64,000 nucleotides of DNA from Pseudoalteromonas sp. A601 (GCF_002165575.1 NZ_MXQF01000013.1:1-64000); one strand, 5' to 3'; numbered from the stretch's first letter, positions 8,290 to 18,567 are shown. Translations and numbers: made by a program. The notes: generated from the sequence alone by a model not told the origin.

Positions 8290-9272
8290 ACCTCCTTATC
8301 AAAACACCATAATTATGTATTTTTCCTTTTGAACATATCTTAAAGTTGGTGTTACACACCAGTTTTGAGTTACTTACTAGTTCAAATACCAGAATGTTGT
8401 TATCTACCACCAGAATAGAGTAACCATTAATAATCCCTATGGCTTGAACCAATGACAAACACCACTTTTCGGGTATCTTAATAAATAATAACCAGTAATA
8501 TGTCATTGATAGTTTAAAATCTATCCATTTGGGATTTTCCAATTACATAAAACTGGTTATCACACCAGAATCCAGTTATCTCAAAAGGTAAATCACCAGA
8601 ATCGTGTTATCAAATGCAATTATGTTCAGTAGAACTTAAGATTTCACACCAGATTTATGTAATCTAAAACAACCTAAAAGCCAGAATAGTGTCATTTAAG
8701 GCTGGTTTTCATTATAAGCTAGTCAGAAATAGGGAAATAAACCAAGTAAAATGATGAAAAACACCATAAATATGTAATTACAACTATATAAACAACACTA
8801 TTCTGGTCTGGAACACCATAAATCTGTCATCGCTAATATATTTAATTCGATAAACATTACCTTCTATTAGCTTAAAAAGGCTATAGGAGGGCTTTATAGG
8901 TGCGTTTAATTTACATAAAACTGGCATAGAACACCACTTTAATGTAAACATAAAAACCAGAATGCCGTTGCTCACAATAATTACATTTTACAATAAAAAC
9001 AATATACTACAGTAAAAATAGAGCTTTAAAACTATCTAACTCAATAAAATTGCTTATTAGAATCATGTTCTCAACCGAGTATAATGACATATTTATGGTG
9101 TAAATAAGGTTTCATTACATATTTATGGTGTGGATCACCACTTTTATGTGTTCACAACATAAAAAACACCATAAAAGTGTATTCATAAGCTTTGTGCTTA
9201 CATATTTCTGGTGAAAAAAACCAGTATTGTGTACACTCAATAATTATGAATACAGATTTGTGGTGATAGCCG
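8290..9272. repeat. Iteron array upstream of rep (probable oriV)
   Basis: About twenty degenerate copies of a roughly 19-bp element, consensus ACACCAKAAATNTGTNATC, in both orientations. Clear copies start at 8304, 8356, 8646, 8761, 8813 and 9166; several face the other way between 9080 and 9260 (TATTTATGGTGT forms). The last copies reach the rep start codon, so Rep probably represses its own gene. Short open frames in this stretch are artefacts of the repeats. Iteron arrays next to a Rep_3 gene are the standard layout of a theta-type origin. Confidence 0.85.
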
Positions 9273-9273
9273 G

Positions 9274-10341
9274 ATGACCAAACAGTTAAGTAATAAGCCA
9301 ATTTCACGAAATAACCTGCCAAAACATATCAAACAGGGCCATAAACTCGTGTTTAGTCGTAAAGATCTATCTCAACGTGAAGCTGACTTGTTTGCGTTAA
9401 TGATGGCTCAAATGAAAAGCGGCGACTGGGCAAATACAACACCACAATATACATTTACTGCAAGTCAGTTATCTGAATGGCTCAATATCGATTCAAAGCA
9501 TGTTGGTTCGATTCTATCACCAGCTGCTGAACGCCTTTCTAGCTATAAGATAGGTATTAAAGTCGAAAACGAAGGTGGCGACGAAGACTTTGATTACAAA
9601 CCCTTATTTAAACGTATTAGGTATAAAAAAGGGCTACTGACAATGGTACCAAACGATATGCTGGAAAGTGAGTATATCGAATATCGACAAGGCTTTGCAT
9701 TGATCACAACAAAAACATACCTTGATATTAAACAGGAGTATGCAAAGCGCCTGTATGAGATTCTAAGCCGCTTTAAGAAAGATGGCTACGAGATGCATTT
9801 CATTAAAATTGAAGAGCTTAAGGGACTGTTTGGGCTACTCGATGAGAAAGGTAAATTAAAGAAAAACAAAGCTTCATTCGCTAATAACGGCGTATTTATG
9901 AAACGTTGTATTAGAGACAGTATTGAAAAACTGAGTAATCACCCTATAGCCAGAAAAGAGTTTTTATTTTTAAATAGTGAAAACAACGAAGTAGGGTATG
10001 AGTTAAGGACTCAGGGTAAAAAAATATCAGAAATTAAATTTTTAGTTCGCTGGGTAGACAAGGGAACTATAGAAGAGCTTAATACACATGATGCATTAAA
10101 AATAGTTAAAGAGCTTATTTCTAAACAAGTAACCAGCAAACAAAAACTTTCACCAGCTGAGTTAACGCAATTAATGTTGGCGTATAGGTATTTAGGCCAA
10201 GATGAAGAAGCTGATAGAGTTGAAAAAGCACTGCAAGCATTTCAAAAATCAGAGCCTGAATTTGAGGAATATGAAGAAGAGAAGGGTGTTAAAGACGAGT
10301 TAGCATCAATAATGCAATTAACAAAAGATATAGAGTATTAA
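9274..10341 (+). CDS. Replication initiator protein, Rep_3 family
   Basis: 355-residue initiator of the Rep_3 (RepB/RepE/pi-like) superfamily. The N-terminal part contains the first winged helix (VFSRKDLSQREADLFALMMAQMK, then the YTFTASQLSEWLNI motif); the second winged helix follows (FALITTKTYLDIKQEYAKRLYEILSRFK and the EIKFLVRWVDKG segment). About 90 acidic, helical C-terminal residues are extra compared with small plasmid Reps. The ribosome site before ATG 9274 is weak and embedded in an iteron-like sequence, fitting low, autoregulated expression. Iterons flank it on both sides. No parA/parB genes are inside the window. Chromid and megaplasmid initiators cannot be distinguished from sequence alone. 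Confidence 0.9.
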   Translation: MTKQLSNKPISRNNLPKHIKQGHKLVFSRKDLSQREADLFALMMAQMKSGDWANTTPQYTFTASQLSEWLNIDSKHVGSILSPAAERLSSYKIGIKVENEGGDEDFDYKPLFKRIRYKKGLLTMVPNDMLESEYIEYRQGFALITTKTYLDIKQEYAKRLYEILSRFKKDGYEMHFIKIEELKGLFGLLDEKGKLKKNKASFANNGVFMKRCIRDSIEKLSNHPIARKEFLFLNSENNEVGYELRTQGKKISEIKFLVRWVDKGTIEELNTHDALKIVKELISKQVTSKQKLSPAELTQLMLAYRYLGQDEEADRVEKALQAFQKSEPEFEEYEEEKGVKDELASIMQLTKDIEY

Positions 10342-10343
10342 AT

Positions 10344-10470
10344 CACACCATAAAGGTGTTATCTTAATACCAATTTGCTGATCAATAACACCAATATTAT
10401 GATCAACTTGACCAGTAAAATGATCTAAAACACGAGTTTTGTGATCAACAACGCCATAAATGTGATCTAA
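10344..10470. repeat. Second iteron group downstream of rep
   Basis: Five spaced elements related to the upstream iterons but ending in TGATC (for example ACACCAATATTATGATC and ACGCCATAAATGTGATC), all in the same orientation, about 20-25 bp apart. They may be the replication or copy-control (incompatibility) iterons, as in F- and P1-type replicons where two groups flank rep. Confidence 0.75.
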
Positions 10471-10801
10471 AAAGGCGTTTAAGTTTTTTTAAATCAATAC
10501 GTTATAAACCCTATAGATCTAATACTATTTATAGTTCTTTATATTAATAATAGAATTTATAGGGTGTGTGGATATGTTAGTAACTACATCCACTCAGGTT
10601 TAACCACGTATAAATACTTCATTCGATATAGCTAGCATCTTACTTTGCTAATACTGACATAGGCTAAAAAACAAAAAGACTATACTAATTAATTCTCCGA
10701 CCTTACTTAACGGATAGATTAAAGTGTCATTAAAAGTTCATATTTTAAGGCTAAAATTAATAATGTAGATTTTAGTCTAACTATAAAAATAATGAAATTT
10801 C
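10471..10801. other. Non-coding AT-rich spacer
   Basis: No gene seen. Strongly AT-rich, especially 10480-10560, which could be the unwinding region of the origin. The promoter of the downstream sigma-factor operon should lie in the last 150 bases, but no clear -35/-10 pair stands out. Confidence 0.4.
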
Positions 10802-11305
10802 ATGTCATTCAACTCTAACCTATCATTTCAAGAAATCTTCGATAAAAGCATGATGGATCGTGTAAAAAGATTCATCACGCACAGAAACTCAAATGTTAGT
10901 AATACTGAGGACCTTGTTCAAGAAACAATGGTTAAAGCATTAAGTAGAAAAAAAACCACAGAAATTGAAAACATTAATGCTTATATAAACCAAGTAGCTA
11001 AATCAGTTATTTGTGATAACTGGGAACGCACAAAAGAGCAAGAAGCCTTAGAGTGTAATGATCTGCTAGTTAGTAATAATGAAAATCCAGAATTAATTGC
11101 TATAAATCAACAGAAAATTATACAGTTGCACAGTGTATTAGACTCGCTACCTGAACTTAGACGAAAAGTATTTATATTACGTCGTGTTGAAGGCTTAAGT
11201 TATGATGAAATAAGTGAGCAGCTTGAGATAAGCCAAGATGCTATAAAAAAACATATAACTAGAGCCATGGCACAGATTACATTGCATGTTGATAGATATA
11301 ATTAA
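10802..11305 (+). CDS. ECF RNA polymerase sigma factor, FecI type
   Basis: 167-residue extracytoplasmic-function sigma factor. Region 2 (about residues 8-75) has NTEDLVQETMVKAL; region 4 (about 110-160) has LPELRRKVFILRRVEGLSYDEISEQLEIS followed by the recognition helix. It heads a sigma / FecR / TonB-receptor cassette, the standard cell-surface signalling arrangement in which substrate binding to the receptor is relayed through FecR to release the sigma factor. The start ATG has a weak ribosome site. The likely target is the receptor gene two positions downstream. Confidence 0.92.
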   Translation: MSFNSNLSFQEIFDKSMMDRVKRFITHRNSNVSNTEDLVQETMVKALSRKKTTEIENINAYINQVAKSVICDNWERTKEQEALECNDLLVSNNENPELIAINQQKIIQLHSVLDSLPELRRKVFILRRVEGLSYDEISEQLEISQDAIKKHITRAMAQITLHVDRYN

Positions 11306-11345
11306 GCTAGGCATACATACAATGAATCATAATGGACCTCTAGCG

Positions 11346-12317
11346 ATGAAAAAAAATAATTTAGAAGAAGCAGCTAACTGGATTGATAGACTGCATGAAT
11401 TAGATAATGATGAAAAACAGGAATTAACCATTTGGTTACAGAATAAAGATAATAAAATCGCTTTCGATAAAATTGCTAAAGTCTTTGGAGATGATGAAAT
11501 AAAAAACGCTTTACATATTTATTCTGTGGAAAGTAAAACCAACAAAAAAAGATTAAAATCACAATCCAGTACATTACCTGTGAGAATTGGACTTGCTGCA
11601 TGTGTCGCTGCGTTAACAGTAATTTCTTATTTATCCCTTACTCCTGAACAACATACCTTAAAAAATCAATCAGTATCAGCTTTAAATACCATAGAACAAA
11701 GTACTGTCGTTAACTCTAAGCTAGGCGAAAGAAAATCAACACTATTAGAAGACGGATCTTTTGTACATCTAAACGCAGATAGTGACATAAGCGTTACATT
11801 AAAAAAAACCTCGAGATACGTAGAATTTAATAAAGGACAAGTTTTTTTTGATATCGCAAAAGATTCTAAACGGCCATTCATAATAGAGTCAAATCAAGCA
11901 ACTATTAAAGTATTAGGTACATCTTTTGATGTTGAGAAAGATCATGAAAATACAGTAGTTACAGTGTATGAAGGTAAGGTATCGGTAACATCAGGAAGAA
12001 CAGTTACTTTAATTCCACCACAGCAAGCCATAGTTAAAGACAATGAGATAATTGTAAAAAATAACCTCAAGTTAAACCAATTACCAGCTTGGAGAACAGG
12101 GTGGATTGAATTAAACCAGCAACCATTTTTTATTCTTATTGATAAACTGCAAAGTTATAGTGCTAAAAAAATTATTATTAGTAGCCAACTTGATAAAACA
12201 ATAGTTAGTGGGCGATTTAAGCTAGATACCCCATATGAAAGTATTCAATTAGTTGCTGCAACTTATGATTGGTCTGTGTCTGAAGATGATACTCATATTT
12301 ACATCCAATCTTCATAG
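11346..12317 (+). CDS. FecR-family anti-sigma regulator
   Basis: About 323 residues. An N-terminal cytoplasmic DUF4880-like helical segment (EEAANWIDRLHELDNDEKQEL...) binds the sigma factor. One TM helix follows (about 78-96), then the periplasmic FecR domain (KLGERKSTLLEDGSFVHLNADSDISV, with VLGTSFDVEKD and VYEGKVSV) and a C-terminal STN-like segment that meets the receptor signalling domain. The frame opens at 11286 and overlaps the sigma gene; ATG 11346 has GGA nine bases upstream and gives the family's usual N-terminus, with ATG 11322 as an alternative. It relays receptor occupancy across the inner membrane. Confidence 0.9.
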   Translation: MKKNNLEEAANWIDRLHELDNDEKQELTIWLQNKDNKIAFDKIAKVFGDDEIKNALHIYSVESKTNKKRLKSQSSTLPVRIGLAACVAALTVISYLSLTPEQHTLKNQSVSALNTIEQSTVVNSKLGERKSTLLEDGSFVHLNADSDISVTLKKTSRYVEFNKGQVFFDIAKDSKRPFIIESNQATIKVLGTSFDVEKDHENTVVTVYEGKVSVTSGRTVTLIPPQQAIVKDNEIIVKNNLKLNQLPAWRTGWIELNQQPFFILIDKLQSYSAKKIIISSQLDKTIVSGRFKLDTPYESIQLVAATYDWSVSEDDTHIYIQSS

Positions 12318-12351
12318 AATATCGTAAATTGGCTCTTTAAGAGGCAGGAAA

Positions 12352-15183
12352 ATGGATTTTAAAATTAAAGGGTTTTGTAAAATCTATTTCATCTTATTTT
12401 GCTCGCTATTCACTTACTCCGCTGAAGCAAATACCAGATCACTATATCTTCCCGCAGGTGACTTGGGTCAAATATTACAAGAAATTGCTATCAAATTTGG
12501 GGTTTCATTTAGTTACGACCCTGCTTTAATCAAGGGTAAATCCAATGTGTTACTAAATGGACGCTATACATTAGATGAATCACTAAGGCTCATTTTATCT
12601 GAGCATAACATTACATACGAACTTAAAAATAGTGGCTTTATTCTTTATAGAAAACCAAGCAAATCAGTTCAACCTTTTATTGAAGAAATAACAGTTACCA
12701 GTAGTTTTAATCAAATTAGCGAAGAACTAACACTCACCCCCAAAAATATTATTGATGACCTTTCTTTTGAGGAGATTAAACGAAGCCCAAGTACTAATTT
12801 AGCTGAGGCTATACAGCAAATGTCAGGAGTTACAATTACTCGTGAACTAGGTGAAGGAAAAAAGACATCAATTCGTGGTGGCACCCCTGACTTTAGTTTG
12901 ACTACATTAAATGGCATGCCGGTGTTAGCAAATAATGATTCACCTATGGATAGTCGTATTCAAAAAGAAAAAGATCGTAGCTTTGATTTAAATATTTTAC
13001 CTGCAGAGTTGTTTAGATCTGTGAGTATACAAAAAGCATATTCTGCACCATCTTTGCCCGGTGGCATCTCTGGGACGATAGAGCTTGATTTGATTAATCC
13101 GTCAGATTTAGGCGACTTTTATTTCTATATTTCACCACAAATTGGCTTTAATGATTATTCTACTGATCTGGCTAAAAATATTTCTTCTATTATTTCTAAC
13201 TCATGGGAGAATTGGGGGGTACTTGCAAGCATTACTTATTCAGAACGAAGCTCTGAAGAGCAGGGCGCAAATACTTTTAGGTGGCGAAATATACCGTTTG
13301 ACGATGTAGATTTATCAGCGCTGTCACAGCATGATAGGGATAGTTTAGTAAACGGGGATTATATAATTCCAAGAGGAAACCGTTACTCTGTATGGCAGGC
13401 AAGCCATGAACGGCTCGGTGCTAACTTATCCTTAGAATATAATACTGAAGATACTCATATTGACTTAGATATTCTTACTGGTTATCTGAAAGGCAATCGA
13501 TATGAATTTCACGTTTATCCTAGAGGTGAAAACTCAACGCCTGTTGTTAAAAATTTATCAGTGATCACTGATGTTGAGGTAAATGAGTATAACGAGCTTG
13601 TGTATGCTAATTACAAGCAGGCAAACGTTTCTACCGAAAACAGAGCTCAGTCAATTGAAACCACGTATGAGCAAAGCACTCTTTCTATAAGTAAAAACTT
13701 AACAAACAAACTGAAAATGAATGCTCTTTTAGGTGTTGAGTTATCAAAATATAACATCCCTTATAGCAATAAGGTTTATACCCGAGGGGTAAGTGATGTT
13801 TCTATAGACTATAGAAATACCCCTTATTATGCGGATATCCAATATAGTGAAAACTTAGAATCATTAGATATGTGGGTACTCGATCATGGTGATTTGGAAA
13901 CGTATAGCTCAAGTAATAAATACTACTTTGCTCAAGTAGATTTCAATTACCTTGTAAACAACACGTTTGAGATCCAATTTGGCGCTGATTGGGCTGCACA
14001 TAAGAGCAAAGTTGCAAATAAAAAATTAAACGATATTGCGCTTGATAGGGAGTCTGGTTCTCCTTTGCATTTGAATGAAGTACCCAGTGCTTTTATTAAT
14101 GCTCAAAACGCACATAAAAAGCTTAAATGGCTAAAACTACACACCAATGATACATTGCAGTTTTTTGGGCTTGACCCTTACCGCATTGAACAAAACATAG
14201 GTCAAACTAGTTATGAAAATGAGGCTGTCACAGAGTACAGCAAAGGTGTTTACTCATCGTTAAATATTTCACTGGAAAACTGGATAACCGATGTTGGTTT
14301 TCGTTACCAATCTGATCAAATAACTTCAATTAAAGCACCGTCTACGCCGATAACTTATGGGGTGTTTTTACCAACCGTTAATACGGCCTACGCTATTAAT
14401 AATGATTGGCAGGTATATTTGGGTTACTCAAAAAACTATTCAAAACCTACGTTAGAATCCTTAGATTTTTATGGTAATGCCCACTTAACAGAACATTCAA
14501 AGTATGTGTTTAATCCTGATCTAAAGCCTTATATTTCTAATAACACTGATATATCTTTTAACGGACAAGTTGGTGCTAATAAAGCATTGGGCATTTTATT
14601 TTTTTATAAAGATATAAAAGATTACATTGTTACAACGTTGATAGATGGTGATAACAGGCAGGGCTATAACACTAGCTCAGAGACTCTTATTTGGCATGAT
14701 AATGCAGAGAGTGCCTATCAATGGGGGAGCGAGGTTAGCTTTAAGTATTTGCTACAAAATACTTATTGGGGTTTTAGTATGAATGCCTCTTATAACGAAG
14801 GAAAAGTAACATATTACAATCCTGCAACCGGGTTACCGCTTTTTAAAAAACAACTTCCTTACTTGTCAGACGTAACAGCATCAGGAACAATTTTTTATGA
14901 CAGTCCTAAGGCATTGTTTAAGATATCTTCAGTCTATCGCGGCAGCTATATAGAAAGAGCGGGCGAAATATTAATTGATGAAGATGAAACTGGATTTTTA
15001 CCAACGACCTATTTTAATGCCTTTTTTAGTTATTCATTCATAGATAACTGGCAAGTAAAGTTGAGTGCATTTAATTTAACTAACGAAGAAGTTCGTCAAT
15101 ACAGTAATTCTAATTACCGTGCGAATAACACGACAACGAGTGGGAGAAGTGTTTATTTAGGCTTTAGTTACACTTACAGATAA
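12352..15183 (+). CDS. TonB-dependent receptor with STN signalling domain
   Basis: 943-residue outer-membrane receptor. A signal peptide (to about residue 26) is followed by a secretin/TonB short N-terminal (STN) domain (28-98), a TonB-box-like EITVTSS near 108, a plug (about 125-245, with the IRGGTPDFS motif) and a 22-strand barrel ending in an aromatic-rich YLGFSYTYR. The STN domain makes it a transducing receptor that signals to the FecR protein 34 nt upstream. The ligand is unknown. Iron chelates are the classical ligands, but in marine Alteromonadales such receptors also take glycans or organic phosphates. The convergent phosphoesterase makes a phosphate-containing ligand worth considering. 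Confidence 0.9.
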   Translation: MDFKIKGFCKIYFILFCSLFTYSAEANTRSLYLPAGDLGQILQEIAIKFGVSFSYDPALIKGKSNVLLNGRYTLDESLRLILSEHNITYELKNSGFILYRKPSKSVQPFIEEITVTSSFNQISEELTLTPKNIIDDLSFEEIKRSPSTNLAEAIQQMSGVTITRELGEGKKTSIRGGTPDFSLTTLNGMPVLANNDSPMDSRIQKEKDRSFDLNILPAELFRSVSIQKAYSAPSLPGGISGTIELDLINPSDLGDFYFYISPQIGFNDYSTDLAKNISSIISNSWENWGVLASITYSERSSEEQGANTFRWRNIPFDDVDLSALSQHDRDSLVNGDYIIPRGNRYSVWQASHERLGANLSLEYNTEDTHIDLDILTGYLKGNRYEFHVYPRGENSTPVVKNLSVITDVEVNEYNELVYANYKQANVSTENRAQSIETTYEQSTLSISKNLTNKLKMNALLGVELSKYNIPYSNKVYTRGVSDVSIDYRNTPYYADIQYSENLESLDMWVLDHGDLETYSSSNKYYFAQVDFNYLVNNTFEIQFGADWAAHKSKVANKKLNDIALDRESGSPLHLNEVPSAFINAQNAHKKLKWLKLHTNDTLQFFGLDPYRIEQNIGQTSYENEAVTEYSKGVYSSLNISLENWITDVGFRYQSDQITSIKAPSTPITYGVFLPTVNTAYAINNDWQVYLGYSKNYSKPTLESLDFYGNAHLTEHSKYVFNPDLKPYISNNTDISFNGQVGANKALGILFFYKDIKDYIVTTLIDGDNRQGYNTSSETLIWHDNAESAYQWGSEVSFKYLLQNTYWGFSMNASYNEGKVTYYNPATGLPLFKKQLPYLSDVTASGTIFYDSPKALFKISSVYRGSYIERAGEILIDEDETGFLPTTYFNAFFSYSFIDNWQVKLSAFNLTNEEVRQYSNSNYRANNTTTSGRSVYLGFSYTYR

Positions 15184-15208
15184 AAGGCTAGTTTTAGTGA
15201 GTTAAAAA

Positions 15209-15232
15209 AGCCCTGAAGCTAACTCCAGGGCT
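15209..15232. terminator. Bidirectional terminator
   Basis: AGCCCTG ... CAGGGCT stem with a 10-nt loop, an A-run on the left and a T-rich run on the right, between two convergent genes. It can serve both the receptor and the phosphoesterase transcripts. Confidence 0.85.
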
Positions 15233-15240
15233 GTATTATT

Positions 15241-18200
15241 TTATTTTTCAATTACAGCAAACTTACCATCTGTATGGACGAAACCCCAAATCACATTAGC
15301 GTTTTTAGAGTATCCCCAGTAGCGTTGCTGACAGCCATTAATAGCATAACTGCCTTCTGGGTGTTGCTCAGTCAGTCTATAGTGAACTGAGTAATGATCA
15401 GAATAACCAGTTTCAACGTAGCATTCAGGGCTAAATGCTGGAACCCATTGGTTGATTTCACTGTCATATCGGCCAACAGTTAATGTTTCTAAATCTTTAC
15501 CTTGTGGTGCCACGATACTGATAGCCATTGCATCTGCAAAATCTAGTTTATCGTCATTATATCTATTGTTCCATGAGTCGCTATTACTACAGCCAGCTTG
15601 ATAGTCACTGGTGCTGGTATCACCACTTAACGAAGCTTCTAAATCACGGCCTTTATTAAGTACACCATCACGTGAGACATGTGTAGCGTTTAATACTTCA
15701 CATCCACTGCGGTTAATATAAGTAAGTGACTCTGGTGCGGCTGGATCTATAGAGCCAAACTCGTTAAATTTAGTACCATCTTGGTTTTGGTTACCGCTGA
15801 TATATAAAATATCAGATAATGTCACGTCACTTGTATCACTAAACCAGCTAAGAGTTACAAGCTCTCTCAACATTTCCACGCGATCAATGTTTGCAGCATA
15901 TGAGGTATTGTACGTCATATTGTAGCCATCAATGATGGTTGCTTCAGTGCCAATGTAGCCTTCCTCAGAAGGGGCTTTACTGTGTAAAAAGTAGTTTTCA
16001 TTAGGCTCAACAACGCGCTTAGTTGCATCTTTTGTATATGAGGCTTCATCTACCGCTACCCATTGTATGTCTTCACATACTTTGGTGGTTTCTACAGAGC
16101 CTTTCACCATGAAGTCACCCTCATAATGACACCATTGGTTTGTGTCTTTATCGTAATGAGCGCCTAGGTTCATATCTACTTCAGATAAATTATGATTAGC
16201 ATAATAGTTAGTTGTTTTCATTTGACGGCCGTTTATTTCAACGACTACAAAAGAGATACCTGCAGCTAATCCATTGGTTGACTCTGCATATTTCAACCCA
16301 TTGCTATTCACATAACTCTGAACAGTATCTTCACGAACAAAGTTATCAATATATAAGCTTGTTTCATACTCTTCTTGACTACCATAAAGGTTTTCATATG
16401 ACTTCCATGATGCGCTTCCACCAACAATTTGTGTGAAACCATTGGAAGTATCTTTGTGTGCTTTATCAGTATGAATAAGGCTACGTGTATATTGGTGATC
16501 GTGTCCTGAAATATAAGTCACTTGATAGTCATTAAATAGAGTTAATACGTCATTTGCTAATCCTGGTGCAGAGTCATCTTGAAGTAACAAGTAACCTAAT
16601 TGTCCAATATCATAACCGTCAACATTAGGTTCTTGGTTTTCTTCTAGTGCACTGACGGCTTCTTCTAAAATTGCAGATAAGCGAGTTAACTCTGCTTGTT
16701 CAACATTACTGCTCACTGCTGCGTCATAGTTTGCTTGAGCAAGATCTGCGGCTGCTTGGAGTGCTCTTTCAGTCGCTTCATATGCTTCATATTGTTCTAC
16801 TTGGTAAGTTTGTGGGCGCTTTTTAGTTGAAAGAGGTTCATGGCCAAACGCTACAATGTGATCTACGTTTTCAGCATTTGCAGTAATTACTTCTTGTAGC
16901 CATTTATATAAAGTTAACCATGTGCCTTTAAAAGTGCTGTTATGGATATCTGCAAAGTAAAAATCTAGTCCAATAAATAGCGTATTATCTTTAACAAAAT
17001 AATAAACCAGATCTTCTAACTCAGGGTAGCCAGTAATAACACCCTGATCTAAGTAACCTTGAATAATTTTACCAGTATAAGCTTGGTATAATGCATAACC
17101 CTGATCAAAATCTACTTGGTTTTTACCTTCATATGGATTGATATCATTGTAAACGTTGTTTACAGATTGACGTTCCCACTCTTGAGTATTTTTGAACCAT
17201 GCAGGCCAATTACGTCCATTAACAATCTCGTGATTTCCTCGCACTGGGAATAGGTCAATTCCTGCATCTTGTAATGGCGAAGCTACTTTATCCATCCATT
17301 GAACATAATCTGATTCTGCTCTGTATTCAGTGATATCACCCGTTGCTAAAACAAGGTCAACATCTAGTTCTATCATTTTATCAGCTACAGCTTCCACTAG
17401 TGGTACAGGCAATATTTTCCAATCCGGTCCAAAGTCTTTTCTATCTTCAGGGCTAACAACGATTGCTGCACCTGCACTGTCAGTTTCAATGTAAGGTTGG
17501 AGAGGATCTTCTACATTGACTAAATAGCTAATGCCATCTTCATCCCAATCACCTGGTTTGACACTGTCTGCTTGGCTTTCAGTACCTGCATCGTAGAAAC
17601 CATCACCGTTAAAGTCAACACCAAGCCACTCACATATTGGGCTACCATCTACGCTAACATCATTGCCATTTTTGTCCACGCACACATAGGCTTTCATATT
17701 GTCATCATCACGACCTTGGGTATCTGGAAAAATAGCAAAGCGCCAAACTTTATCGCTCTCTTCAGGTAAGATATTAGCGCCCGATGTGCTATTAAGCCCT
17801 AAAACTGGTTTTTGCTTAGTAAGCTGTTCAATGATTGATGTTAATGAGTCAATTTTAGCTTGAAGGGCATCTATGTCAGCATCTGAATTTGTTGTAAGCG
17901 AACTTAGTTGATCTGTTAACGCAGCAATTTCTTCTTTTAATGCGGTCACATCTTCATCTGACGCTGTAATGCTGTTGTTTAACTTTAATGTAAGTTCAGC
18001 AATATTTTTTTGTATTAATTCACTTTCTAATTGAGTTAGCTCATTACTTTCACTTAATTGCGTTGCTAATAAGTTTAGCTCTGATTTTAACGCTTCAACT
18101 TCTTCGTCAGGCAGATGTGTTAAACCATCTAACTGAGCTGTTAAAGAATTAATTTGAGATAACATATCTGATGCTTGTTCATCGCTTAAAGAGTTTTCTG

Positions 18201-18339
18201 CATTAACAGCGGCGAGGCTTTCTTCTAATTGAGCAACTTGCTGTTCTAGGCTGTTAATTTCGTCTTTATTATCGTCAAAGCTACAGGCAGATAGCACTGC
18301 TGCAGCGGCTAAAGTGAGGGTAAACTTATGTAGTTTCAT
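15241..18339 (-). CDS. Lipoprotein metallophosphoesterase with long coiled coil
   Basis: About 1032 residues. ATG 18339 is preceded by AAGGAAA and starts a lipoprotein signal (lipobox LSAC), so the earlier in-frame start at 18378 is unlikely. Residues about 25-180 are heptad-rich coiled coil, a stalk that may hold the enzyme away from the membrane. A calcineurin-like phosphoesterase domain follows: FPDTQG, LATGDITEY, RGNHE, FGHEP and SGHDHQYTRS supply the usual metal ligands. An Ala/Glu-rich helical insertion of about 60 residues separates GHEP from GHDH. The C-terminal ~350 residues are cysteine-containing and unassigned. It is convergent with the FecI/FecR-controlled receptor. The substrate is unknown; nucleotides or organic phosphates are possible. 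Confidence 0.85.
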   Translation of the reverse strand: MKLHKFTLTLAAAAVLSACSFDDNKDEINSLEQQVAQLEESLAAVNAENSLSDEQASDMLSQINSLTAQLDGLTHLPDEEVEALKSELNLLATQLSESNELTQLESELIQKNIAELTLKLNNSITASDEDVTALKEEIAALTDQLSSLTTNSDADIDALQAKIDSLTSIIEQLTKQKPVLGLNSTSGANILPEESDKVWRFAIFPDTQGRDDDNMKAYVCVDKNGNDVSVDGSPICEWLGVDFNGDGFYDAGTESQADSVKPGDWDEDGISYLVNVEDPLQPYIETDSAGAAIVVSPEDRKDFGPDWKILPVPLVEAVADKMIELDVDLVLATGDITEYRAESDYVQWMDKVASPLQDAGIDLFPVRGNHEIVNGRNWPAWFKNTQEWERQSVNNVYNDINPYEGKNQVDFDQGYALYQAYTGKIIQGYLDQGVITGYPELEDLVYYFVKDNTLFIGLDFYFADIHNSTFKGTWLTLYKWLQEVITANAENVDHIVAFGHEPLSTKKRPQTYQVEQYEAYEATERALQAAADLAQANYDAAVSSNVEQAELTRLSAILEEAVSALEENQEPNVDGYDIGQLGYLLLQDDSAPGLANDVLTLFNDYQVTYISGHDHQYTRSLIHTDKAHKDTSNGFTQIVGGSASWKSYENLYGSQEEYETSLYIDNFVREDTVQSYVNSNGLKYAESTNGLAAGISFVVVEINGRQMKTTNYYANHNLSEVDMNLGAHYDKDTNQWCHYEGDFMVKGSVETTKVCEDIQWVAVDEASYTKDATKRVVEPNENYFLHSKAPSEEGYIGTEATIIDGYNMTYNTSYAANIDRVEMLRELVTLSWFSDTSDVTLSDILYISGNQNQDGTKFNEFGSIDPAAPESLTYINRSGCEVLNATHVSRDGVLNKGRDLEASLSGDTSTSDYQAGCSNSDSWNNRYNDDKLDFADAMAISIVAPQGKDLETLTVGRYDSEINQWVPAFSPECYVETGYSDHYSVHYRLTEQHPEGSYAINGCQQRYWGYSKNANVIWGFVHTDGKFAVIEK

Positions 18340-18552
18340 TACGTTTCCTTGATAAAAGTGAAGAGATAAATTTCTCAACTACACAACTCGACCTCGAAAA
18401 CTCATTTAGGTGGACAAATTATATTTTTTATTTTTCTTCTTTAATTTCATATAAATGAAATAATAGTCATATAAAGAAAAGTTGATTTTTAGTCACGATT
18501 AAAAAATTAGGAAAGGGAAAAATTAGATTTATGACACGGTAGTAATAGTGCA

Positions 18553-18567
18553 TTCCACAATGTGGAA
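18553..18567. promoter_or_regulatory. parS2-like palindrome, site 3
   Basis: TTCCACAATGTGGAA, the same palindrome as at 7918 and 8065 except for the free central base. It is intergenic, between the GH43 terminator and the phosphoesterase promoter region. Confidence 0.5.

Noticed and set aside
8288..8975. Two open frames of 84 and 63 codons on the minus strand
   Set aside because: They lie entirely in the iteron field, have no ribosome site and their translation follows the repeat sequence.
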